From Firmicutes bacterium UBA5499 (GTDB lineage Bacteria; Bacillota; DTU084): DNA of 12,292 nucleotides. The notes beneath the pieces are model-generated. The model had not been told where the DNA came from and did not search any database. It worked only from the letters and a program-made list of their open reading frames with translations. Shown piece by piece: positions 6,450 through 12,292 of the stretch. Numbering within the stretch: position 1 is the stretch's first letter; the number at the start of each line of letters is the position of its first letter. The stretch covers positions 876-13,167 of the forward strand of contig DIPB01000057.1 in NCBI GenBank assembly GCA_002426275.1, read 5' to 3'. The position numbers and the translations under genes are program-made.

Positions 6450-7463
6450 ATGCGCAGACGCCTCGTTTGGCTGGCGCTCTTGTTTTCCCAGATTGCGCTA
6501 GCCCAGCTTCACCCGGACGTGAAATTCCCGCCGGATACCATTCGCGCTCCCGACCTTAAAGGCTACAGCATCGTGATCAACATTCCCCAAAGAACGCTTT
6601 ATCTTTTCGCGCAGGGAAAGCTGGAACGCACGTATCCAGTAGCCGTAGGCAAACGCGGAACTCCAAGTCCCCTTGGCAAATTGAAAATCATCAATAAAGT
6701 GGTAAACCCTACCTGGTATCCCGAAGGGAAAGCTCCCGTACCGCCGGGCCCGGCCAATCCTCTGGGCAGGCGCTGGCTGGGATTATCGATCCCAGGCTAC
6801 GGCATCCACGGCAATAATCGGCCCGCTTCCATTGGCACTGCGGTCTCATTGGGCTGCATCAGAATGCACAATCAGGATGTGGAGGAACTTTTCAAGCTGG
6901 TGCCTGTTGGCACCACAGTTGAACTGGTCTATGAGATCCTCATTCTCCGGAGAAAGGACGGAGAGCTGCATGTCTCTTATGCCGAGGACATCTATGCTTT
7001 GAAACCGGAGCGGAATTTAGACAGAGCTCTGGCGGGGCTGCCTGTAAGTAAGCTGGCATTGCCGCTAATCAGAAACGGAGGTCCGGTTCCCTGGAAACTG
7101 GAAGTTCAGTTCAATGCCAGCAAAGCGGAAGGATTTTATTGGAAAGGCGAGGCTTACGTGCCCGTGATGCCTCTTCTGGGCGCCTTGGGTTGGCGGCGCT
7201 CAGGCGTGGAGGTGATCTTGCCGGATGGCAAAACGCTGGCTGCAGATGTGGCGGCTGGAGGAGAGCTGTTTGTGAGATGGGAGCGGCTCCAAGCGGAGCT
7301 CCGCGCAGTTCCCGGCTTATCCTGGCAAGAAGAGGGACTGGAACTTAAAATCAGGTGGCAGGAGGGGGAGACCCCTCCAGTTTTTTTGCGGAATTTCGGC
7401 TTTCAAGGCGTCAGCCTGTTGACACTGCGCCTGATTGTTGCTATGATCTTCTTAATTAATTGA
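6450..7463 (+). CDS. Secreted L,D-transpeptidase (YkuD domain) with C-terminal stalk-like domain
   Basis: L,D-transpeptidases cross-link peptidoglycan through a cysteine thioester. The 337-residue product starts with a signal peptide (MRRRLVWLALLFSQIALA, residues 1-18). The YkuD domain spans about residues 38-160: H120-G121 and S133-L-G-C136-I-R138, with C136 the catalytic cysteine. Residues about 214-302 resemble the copper-amine-oxidase N-terminal 'stalk' domain found in Firmicute exported proteins. The last 25 residues are hydrophobic and unlike either domain. ATG 6450 was chosen because GGAAGGTGG lies seven bases upstream and the signal peptide begins there; ATG 6423 has no ribosome site. 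A SigE-like promoter lies in front, so a mother-cell role in spore wall formation is plausible (inference). Oddly, an intrinsic terminator and the promoter of the next gene lie inside the last 35 codons. Confidence 0.9.
   Translation: MRRRLVWLALLFSQIALAQLHPDVKFPPDTIRAPDLKGYSIVINIPQRTLYLFAQGKLERTYPVAVGKRGTPSPLGKLKIINKVVNPTWYPEGKAPVPPGPANPLGRRWLGLSIPGYGIHGNNRPASIGTAVSLGCIRMHNQDVEELFKLVPVGTTVELVYEILILRRKDGELHVSYAEDIYALKPERNLDRALAGLPVSKLALPLIRNGGPVPWKLEVQFNASKAEGFYWKGEAYVPVMPLLGALGWRRSGVEVILPDGKTLAADVAAGGELFVRWERLQAELRAVPGLSWQEEGLELKIRWQEGETPPVFLRNFGFQGVSLLTLRLIVAMIFLIN
7361..7387 (+). terminator. Intrinsic terminator inside the 3' end of the L,D-transpeptidase frame
   Basis: GGAGGGG (7361-7367) pairs perfectly with CCCCTCC (7372-7378) around a GAGA loop. 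After AG comes a run of seven T (7381-7387). The structure has all the features of an efficient terminator but precedes the stop codon by about 75 bases. Confidence 0.7.
7419..7447 (+). promoter_or_regulatory. SigA promoter of the cobalamin riboswitch-metE unit
   Basis: TTGACA (7419-7424), 17 bases, TATGAT (7442-7447): a near-perfect housekeeping promoter. It lies within the last 15 codons of the transpeptidase frame. Transcription would start near 7454, just before the riboswitch aptamer. Confidence 0.82.
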
Positions 7464-7614
7464 ATACAGGTGACCGGCAAGCCGGTTGAAAAGGGAAGCA
7501 GGTGAAATTCCTGCACGGTCCCGCCGCTGTATAGGGGAGATGCTCCAAAGAGGCCACTGGGAAACTGGGAAGGCCCAAAGCATCTGCGAACCTGAGTCAG
7601 AAGACCTGCCTGTG
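7464..7614 (+). promoter_or_regulatory. Cobalamin (adenosylcobalamin) riboswitch aptamer
   Basis: The conserved blocks of the B12 riboswitch appear in order: GGTGACCGGCAAGCCGG, AGCAGGTGAAATTCCTGCAC with GGTCCCGCCGCTGTA, GCCACTGGGAAACTGGGAAGG, and the B12-box region GAGTCAGAAGACCTGCC. ACAGG (7466-7470) pairs with CCTGT (7609-7613) to close stem P1. Ligand binding should favour the terminator at 7675-7703 and repress metE. This is the expected logic for a B12-independent methionine synthase. Confidence 0.95.
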
Positions 7615-7674
7615 TTTGAAGCGCCAGAACTCTACGGAGAATAGGGGGTGCATGCAGACAAGACTGTTTGCTAT

Positions 7675-7703
7675 GCCTCCACGCGTTGTGGAGGCGTTTT
7701 TTT
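7675..7703 (+). terminator. Riboswitch-controlled intrinsic terminator ahead of metE
   Basis: GCCTCCAC (7675-7682) and GTGGAGGC (7688-7695) form a perfect eight-pair stem with a GCGTT loop, followed by G and seven T (7697-7703). It lies between the aptamer and the metE start, so regulation is by transcription attenuation. Confidence 0.9.
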
Positions 7704-7732
7704 ATCCGGATTTCAGAATGGAGGCAGTGAAA

Positions 7733-9559
7733 TTGATTAAAACATCGCTCATAGGGTATCCCAGAATTGGCAAGCAACGCCAGCTAAAATTCGCGGTGGA
7801 AGGTTACTTGGCGGGCAAAATCTCGTCATCCCAGCTGGAGGAGAAAGCGAAAGCCCTGCGGCAGGAGCACTGGCAGCTTCAAAGCCAGAGCGGCATCGAC
7901 TTCATCCCCAGCGGCGATTTTTCCTTCTACGACCAAGTGCTGGATACGGCTTTCATGTTGGGGGCCATTCCGGCGGCATACAGAAAACTCCAGCTCTCTC
8001 CCCTCGATACGTACTTCGCTATGGCAAGGGGCTACCAGGGACCGCAGGGAGACCAAAAATCTTTGCCCATGAAGAAATGGTTCAACACCAATTATCACTA
8101 TCTTGTGCCCAGCCTCACCGAAGAGATGGACTTCAAACTGGACTCGCCGCAGATCGTCAGTCAGCTCAAGGAAGCGAAGGCCCTAGGACTGAATACCAAA
8201 CCCAGCCTCATCGGCCCGTATACTTTTTTGAAATTAGCCAAGTACAAAGGCAAGCTGGCTGACTACATTCGGGCCATAGTCCCGCTGTACGCGCAGCTTG
8301 CGGCACAGCTGGGGAAGCTTGGAGCCGCTTGGTTACAGCTGGACGAGCCCATGCTGGTGAAAGATCTCACCCCGGAAGACAGAGCGGATTTTCAAGTTAT
8401 CTATCGGGAATTTTTAGCCGCCAAGGACCGTCCGCAAATCCTGCTGCAAACATATTTCGGCGATCTGAGAGATATTTATCAGGAGCTGTTGGACTTGGAA
8501 TTCGACGGAGTGGGCATTGATTTCGTGGAAGGCGAAAAGAGTTTGGAGCTTTTGACGAAATACGGCTTCCCGGATGATAAATATTTGTTCGCCGGCGTGA
8601 TCTGCGGGAAGAACATCTGGAGGAGCGACTATCAAAAAAAGCTTGCTTTGCTGGGTGAGATCGCAAAGCAAGTGGACCAGGAGCGCGTGGTTCTCAGCTC
8701 TAGCTGCAGCCTTCTGCACGTTCCTTATGCTCTGGCTGCGGAAAGCTGGGACGAAACCCAGAAAGGACAATTGGCATTCGCCGAGGAAAAGCTCACGGAG
8801 CTCGGGGAGCTGGCGCAGCTGTGGCAGTGCGCGGATTACCGCCAAGAGCCCGCTTTTATCCGTAACCAGAGCCAGCTGAGCAAACCGGCGACCGAAGCGC
8901 AAGCGCAGCTGGAGGAGACAGATTTCACCAGGAAGCCGGACTTTGCCCGGCGGCTAGAGATCCAAAAAGCCGCTTTGAAGCTCCCGCTTTTGCCCACAAC
9001 CACCATCGGCTCCTTCCCGCAGTCCGCCCAGGTGCGAAAGTTGCGGAGAGCTTATAAAAACGGAGCAATTTCAAGCGAACGCTATGAAGAGGAAATTCGC
9101 GCTTTAATCCGCAAGGTCATAGAGCTTCAGGAGCAGCTTGGGCTGGACGTGTTGGTGCACGGGGAATTTGAGCGCAACGATATGGTGGAATACTTCGCTG
9201 AGCACCTGGTCGGCTTTCTGGAAAGCCAAAACGGCTGGGTCCAGTCCTATGGCACCAGATGCGTGAAGCCGCCGATTATCTTTCAAGATGTGGAATGGGA
9301 AAAGCCCATCACTGTGGAGTACATCTCCTATGCCCAGAGCCTTACGGACAAGCCTGTGAAGGGAATGCTCACAGGCCCTGTCACCATCCTCAATTGGTCT
9401 TTTGCCAGAGAAGATTTGCCGCCCGGACAAATCGCCCAGCAAATCGCGTTGGCAATCCAAAAGGAGGTAATGGCTCTGGAGGCTTCGGGGATTAAAATCA
9501 TTCAAATCGACGAGGCCGCGCTCAGGGAGAAACTTCCGCTGCGGAAAGCGGACTGGTAG
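7733..9559 (+). CDS. metE: B12-independent methionine synthase MetE, frame interrupted by TAG
   Basis: MetE transfers a methyl group from 5-methyltetrahydrofolate (polyglutamate) to homocysteine without cobalamin. Translation starts at TTG 7733, eight bases after GGAGG, giving MIKTSLIGYPRIG, the canonical N-terminus; ATG 7718 lacks a ribosome site and in-frame starts near 7616-7652 lie in the riboswitch leader. Family segments seen include the N-terminal barrel, TTTIGSFPQS and VLVHGEFERNDMVEYF, and QIDEAALREKLPLR near the end. The frame stops at a TAG (9557-9559), codon 609, right after ADW. The same frame then continues without shift to 9985, so the whole gene would encode 750 residues, close to E. 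coli MetE (753). The zinc ligands all lie beyond the TAG, so the 608-residue product should be inactive unless the TAG is read through. It may be a recent pseudogene, a suppressed stop or a sequence error. Confidence 0.9.
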   Translation: MIKTSLIGYPRIGKQRQLKFAVEGYLAGKISSSQLEEKAKALRQEHWQLQSQSGIDFIPSGDFSFYDQVLDTAFMLGAIPAAYRKLQLSPLDTYFAMARGYQGPQGDQKSLPMKKWFNTNYHYLVPSLTEEMDFKLDSPQIVSQLKEAKALGLNTKPSLIGPYTFLKLAKYKGKLADYIRAIVPLYAQLAAQLGKLGAAWLQLDEPMLVKDLTPEDRADFQVIYREFLAAKDRPQILLQTYFGDLRDIYQELLDLEFDGVGIDFVEGEKSLELLTKYGFPDDKYLFAGVICGKNIWRSDYQKKLALLGEIAKQVDQERVVLSSSCSLLHVPYALAAESWDETQKGQLAFAEEKLTELGELAQLWQCADYRQEPAFIRNQSQLSKPATEAQAQLEETDFTRKPDFARRLEIQKAALKLPLLPTTTIGSFPQSAQVRKLRRAYKNGAISSERYEEEIRALIRKVIELQEQLGLDVLVHGEFERNDMVEYFAEHLVGFLESQNGWVQSYGTRCVKPPIIFQDVEWEKPITVEYISYAQSLTDKPVKGMLTGPVTILNWSFAREDLPPGQIAQQIALAIQKEVMALEASGIKIIQIDEAALREKLPLRKADW

Positions 9560-9985
9560 GGATATTTAAGCTGGGCCACGGCAGCTTTCAGGCTAACCCA
9601 CGCCAAGGTAAAGCCGGAAACTCAGATCCATACCCATATGTGCTACAGCGAGTTTGGGGACATCATCAAAGAGATTGAGAAGCTGGATGCGGACGTGATC
9701 ACTTTCGAGGCGACCAAATCCGGCCTGACGCTGGTGAGTACCCTCAGCCAGAGCAATTTCAAGACCCAGGTGGGCCCTGGAGTCTATGACATCCATTCTC
9801 CCAGGGTGCCAACCAGCGAAGAGATTTTCAAGGCGCTCTCGGGAATGCTGGAGCTGCTTCCCAAAGAGAAGCTGTGGGTGAATCCGGATTGCGGTTTGAA
9901 GACCAGAAAAGAGGAAGAAGTGATCCCCAGCCTGAAAAACATGGTGCGGGCAGCCGCCAGAATGCGGTCGCGGCTGGAAAAATAA
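9560..9985 (+). CDS. metE: C-terminal part of MetE beyond the in-frame TAG (zinc-binding catalytic region)
   Basis: This is the direct in-frame continuation of metE. It begins GYLSWATAAFRLTHAKVK, matching the family segment that follows the TAG position. It holds every zinc ligand: H635 and C637 in HTHMC, E659 in VITFEATKS and C720 in NPDCGLKTR (full-length numbering). These correspond to E. coli H641, C643, E665 and C726 with a constant offset of six, so no frameshift or deletion lies in between. A restart at ATG 9638 is possible on paper but has no ribosome site and would begin inside the HTHMC motif, so it would not give a folded enzyme. It ends with TAA and is followed about 70 bases later by a terminator. 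The sequence has not decayed, so the interruption is recent or tolerated. Confidence 0.85.
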   Translation, partial: GYLSWATAAFRLTHAKVKPETQIHTHMCYSEFGDIIKEIEKLDADVITFEATKSGLTLVSTLSQSNFKTQVGPGVYDIHSPRVPTSEEIFKALSGMLELLPKEKLWVNPDCGLKTRKEEEVIPSLKNMVRAAARMRSRLEK

Positions 9986-10055
9986 CCCGGGAGAGTCCTG
10001 GGAAAGAGATTGTTCAGCGCCCAAGGGAGTTATCTGTTTATAATCGAGTATTTTG

Positions 10056-10087
10056 GGAGGCCACGTTTTACCGCGTGGCCTCCTTTT
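10056..10087 (+). terminator. Intrinsic terminator after metE
   Basis: GGAGGCCACG (10056-10065) pairs perfectly with CGTGGCCTCC (10074-10083) around an eight-base loop, followed by TTTT (10084-10087). The direction fits the end of the riboswitch-metE transcript. Confidence 0.82.
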
Positions 10088-10090
10088 AGT

Positions 10091-10135
10091 GCGGAAAAGC
10101 GGGTTATTGCCCTGAGGCAAACTCCGCTTTTCCGC
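10091..10135. repeat. Long inverted repeat between metE and the S-layer-homology gene
   Basis: GCGGAAAAGCGG (10091-10102) and CCGCTTTTCCGC (10124-10135) form a perfect 12-pair stem. The inner part TTGCC-CTGA-GGCAA (10107-10120) makes a second short stem, so the whole folds into one long hairpin. No T-run follows on either strand. It could be the 3' structure of the minus-strand gene's mRNA or a dispersed repeat unit. Confidence 0.6.
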
Positions 10136-10163
10136 CGGCTAAAGGTAACTGTGCCTTTGAGCC

Positions 10164-11330
10164 CTATTGGACCAAACGGCTCAATAATTGCTCTGTGAGC
10201 TCTGTCTGGGCATAGGATTCGAGTTCTTTCCAGTCTCTTTGAAACAGCGCGGTCACCATCTGGGGCGTAACGTTCAGATAATCGGCAAGAGCTTGGGCCA
10301 AGCGCTCCTGCGCCGCACCCTTCAAGCCGCCCCAGTCTTGAGAGACTAAGGATTCAGCTTCGGTGGCTGTCATGCCTGAGTCAACCAAGCGGTTATAAAC
10401 CTCGCCCCGCATATTGTTGCTGATGGCAGACCAGTTTCCTTTCATGGCGTTGGAGATGTCTTGTTTTGTCAGGAGCCCGCTTGTGGCGTCGCTGATCCTG
10501 GAGGCCACGTCAGCTTGGGTGACCTTGCCAAAAGCCTTGATGATCAGCGGATCGCCGATGCTATTGGCCGCCACGTAGAGTTTATCTCCTTCCTGCAGAT
10601 CGCCGATGGCAGCGGAGACCTGATTGCGAATGATCACGGTCTGAGTGCTCACATACAGGAGTCTGGTTTCTCCCGAATTGGGCCGGAAATTGATCGTGCT
10701 GTCTTGGGTATCCACTGCGGCAACTACGCCTTCCATGATCTGGAGCTTGCGGAGACTATTCACAAGATAAGCTGTTTCAGCCCTGGTCACAAATTCGCCG
10801 GGCTTCAGCTCCGTGCCGATATAAGAAGGCAGTATTCCCAGCTGGTTTGCTGCCTCCACGTTTTTAAATGCCCAATGTTTGCTGTTCACGTCAATGAAGC
10901 TTGGCAGCCAAATATCCGTTGCCTCCGCTTTTTCGGCCAACTTAACCGCCCTGGTGATCATGGTTAAGATCTCAGCGCGGCTGATGGAACGGTCCGGCTT
11001 GAAAGTGCCGTCGGGATAGCCTGTGATCACCTCATGGGCGCCGGCGGTGGCAATGTAATTTTTTGCCCAGTGGGAATTGAGATCTGAATAATTGGCCTCT
11101 CCTTCCTGTTTCCAGTCCAGAGCCAGGCTCAAAATCTTGGCGAATTCCGCTCTGCTCACCTGTTTTTCAGGTTTGAAAGTGCCGTCGGGGTAGCCTGAGA
11201 TTACATCGTCCGCCACCAACTCTTCGATAGCGCCCTTGGCCCAGGAATCTTCAATATCGCGAAGCTCGGCGGCTTGCGCAAAACTTGCCACAGCGAACAA
11301 TAACAAAAGTACGATCGCTAGCTTTTTCAT
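10164..11330 (-). CDS. Exported protein with three S-layer-homology (SLH) domains
   Basis: A 388-residue surface protein. Residues 1-20 are a signal peptide cleaved after AQA. Three SLH domains follow: about 24-68 (with SGYPDGTFKP...SRAEFA), 82-126 (TGYPDGTFKP...SRAE) and 146-191 (LGILPSY...VTRAET). SLH domains bind secondary cell-wall polymers, often pyruvylated, and anchor proteins to the cell wall. Residues about 198-270 look like a small beta-rich domain (EGVVAAVDTQDSTINF...EGDKLYV). Residues 271-388 are predicted-looking helices with no recognised family and recurring tryptophan-containing turns (KGNWSAI, SQDWGGL, QRDWKEL). ATG 11330 has GGAGG eight bases upstream. It diverges from polA and stops with TAG. 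The length is short for an S-layer subunit, so a cell-wall-anchored accessory protein is more likely. The C-terminal function is unknown. Confidence 0.9.
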   Translation of the reverse strand: MKKLAIVLLLLFAVASFAQAAELRDIEDSWAKGAIEELVADDVISGYPDGTFKPEKQVSRAEFAKILSLALDWKQEGEANYSDLNSHWAKNYIATAGAHEVITGYPDGTFKPDRSISRAEILTMITRAVKLAEKAEATDIWLPSFIDVNSKHWAFKNVEAANQLGILPSYIGTELKPGEFVTRAETAYLVNSLRKLQIMEGVVAAVDTQDSTINFRPNSGETRLLYVSTQTVIIRNQVSAAIGDLQEGDKLYVAANSIGDPLIIKAFGKVTQADVASRISDATSGLLTKQDISNAMKGNWSAISNNMRGEVYNRLVDSGMTATEAESLVSQDWGGLKGAAQERLAQALADYLNVTPQMVTALFQRDWKELESYAQTELTEQLLSRLVQ

Positions 11331-11488
11331 CCGTCATTCCTCCATTAAGAGATTTCTCTATTTGTATTCAACCGCGAGGGCGCCGATCCTTTATGTAAGT
11401 TTCGGCTGAAAACGCACCATTTGCCAAGGATGGTATTTTTTTGCCGACCGCGACCTGGAAAAGGATTATCGCCTTTTTTATGGAACAA

Positions 11489-11494
11489 TATAAT
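11489..11494 (+). promoter_or_regulatory. Possible -10 element of polA
   Basis: TATAAT at 11489-11494 is a perfect -10, 25 bases ahead of the polA start. The best -35 at 17 bases is TTATCG (11466-11471), a poor match. A start near 11501 would leave a very short leader with the AAAGGAG ribosome site. Confidence 0.35.
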
Positions 11495-11518
11495 ATCAGC
11501 CTGTAAAGGAGCGAACAG

Positions 11519-12292
11519 ATGTCCTCTCAACTTCTTATCATCGACGGGGCGAACCTGATTCACCGGGCGTACCACGCCCTGCCGGATACGCTAAAGACAG
11601 CCAAAGGCGAAGTTACCAACGCCGTCTATGGGTTTATCAACATGTTTTTCAAGCTCTTGGACGATGAAAAACCTCAGCGCGTGGCCGTGGCCATGGATTT
11701 GCCGGGACCGACTTTTCGCCGGGAACTGTATGGAGAGTATAAAGCCAACAGACCCCCGCTGCCAGAGGATTTCCCTCATCAGATCGAGCGGGTGCGGGAA
11801 TTTTTAACAGCCATGAGAGTGCCGATTTTTCAGGCGGAAGGATTTGAAGCAGACGATGTGATCGGCACTGTGGCCAGGGCGGCTCAGGATCTGAAGTGGG
11901 AAACCCTGATCGTGACGGGAGATAGAGATTTATTGCAGCTGGTCACGCCCAGGACTCATGTTTTATTGACCGTCAAAGGAATCAGCCATTTGGAGAGGCT
12001 GGATCCTGCGGGCGTAAAAGAAAAAATGGGCGTGTCTCCAAGTCAGATCGTAGACTATAAGGGGCTGGTGGGAGATACTTCAGACAATATTCCAGGCGTG
12101 CGGGGAATCGGCCCCAAAAGCGCAGTGAAGCTGCTGAGCAAATATGGGAATCTGGAAGCGATTTTAGCCGCAACAGATGAGCTCACTCCCAAGCAAAGAG
12201 AACAGCTGAGCCAGGACAGCGAACTGGCTCTGCTGTCTAAGGAACTGGCCACCATCAATTGCCAGGTGCCTCTGCCGGGAGCAGATACCATC
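11519..12292 (+). CDS. polA: DNA polymerase I, 5'-3' exonuclease domain (partial, runs off the window)
   Basis: The first 258 codons of a gene that continues past the right edge. DNA polymerase I fills gaps and removes RNA primers in replication and repair. The visible part is the 5' nuclease (FEN-like) domain with its acidic metal ligands: D9 in IIDGAN, D60 in AMDLPGPTFRREL, EYKANRPP (73-80), the EADD cluster ending at D113, TGDRD with D135 and D137, and GDTSDN with D186 and D189. The helix-hairpin-helix-like IPGVRGIGPKSAVKLL (191-206) follows. ATG 11519 has AAAGGAG seven bases upstream. Because the frame is cut at the window end, the polymerase domain cannot be seen, and a stand-alone 5'-3' exonuclease cannot be excluded, although polA is much the commoner arrangement. 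Confidence 0.88.
   Translation, partial: MSSQLLIIDGANLIHRAYHALPDTLKTAKGEVTNAVYGFINMFFKLLDDEKPQRVAVAMDLPGPTFRRELYGEYKANRPPLPEDFPHQIERVREFLTAMRVPIFQAEGFEADDVIGTVARAAQDLKWETLIVTGDRDLLQLVTPRTHVLLTVKGISHLERLDPAGVKEKMGVSPSQIVDYKGLVGDTSDNIPGVRGIGPKSAVKLLSKYGNLEAILAATDELTPKQREQLSQDSELALLSKELATINCQVPLPGADTI

Noticed and set aside
7616..7732. N-terminal extension of MetE from in-frame starts at 7616 or ATG 7652 or 7718.
   Set aside because: This stretch is the riboswitch leader and its terminator. TTG 7733 has a well-spaced GGAGG and gives the canonical family N-terminus.
9557..9559. Genome-wide reassignment of TAG to an amino acid.
   Set aside because: Two other genes here end in TAG at natural ends, one inside a terminator hairpin. 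Only a context-specific event or mutation remains possible.
9638..9985. An independent 115-residue gene starting at ATG 9638.
   Set aside because: No ribosome site, and the start falls inside the MetE zinc motif. It is the in-frame remainder of metE.
10039..10044. TATAAT suggesting a promoter after metE.
   Set aside because: No -35 at suitable distance (nearest TTGTTC is 23 bases away), and it runs straight into the metE terminator with no gene behind it.
1..12292. Mobile elements, CRISPR arrays, tRNA or rRNA genes, defence systems.
   Set aside because: No transposase, integrase, repeat-spacer pattern, tRNA-like fold or recognisable defence gene was seen on either strand.

Overview
The window looks like a chromosomal segment of an endospore-forming, low-to-middle GC Firmicute of the Clostridia type. 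The evidence is SpoIID, a SpoIIID remnant, MreB/Mbl with a SigH-type promoter, two SigE-like promoters, strong AGGAGG-type ribosome sites, frequent TTG/GTG starts, an S-layer-homology protein and a cobalamin riboswitch. The genus cannot be fixed from the sequence alone.

Layout. On the minus strand at the left are spoIID (21-956) and a small acidic protein of unknown function (1088-1336). An AT-rich gap with a promoter then leads to a plus-strand enolase-superfamily enzyme (1670-2956). Next comes the last ~20 codons of a spoIIID gene with no body (about 3067-3138), followed directly by a SigH-like promoter, a hairpin and an mreB/mbl gene (3248-4267) that ends in a clear terminator. Two metabolic genes follow closely: an iron-containing alcohol dehydrogenase (4305-5435) and a cysteine synthase (5453-6373). 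A secreted L,D-transpeptidase (6450-7463) follows with its own SigE-like promoter. Its 3' end contains an intrinsic terminator and the consensus promoter of the next unit. That unit is a cobalamin riboswitch (7464-7614), a terminator, and metE (B12-independent methionine synthase, 7733-9985). metE is colinear with the family over its whole length but carries one in-frame TAG at codon 609. After a terminator and a long hairpin come a minus-strand protein with three S-layer-homology domains (10164-11330) and the 5' part of polA (11519 to the window end).

How the genes fit together. SpoIID, SpoIIID, MreB/Mbl and probably the L,D-transpeptidase belong to cell-wall remodelling and gene control during growth and sporulation. 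The riboswitch would shut metE off when cobalamin is available, leaving methionine synthesis to a B12-dependent enzyme; the TAG may mean that metE is already being lost. No mobile element, CRISPR array, tRNA or rRNA was seen. No new multi-gene system was found. The points most worth a second look are the TAG in metE, the broken spoIIID locus beside an enolase-family gene in AT-rich surroundings, and the terminator plus promoter embedded in the transpeptidase reading frame.
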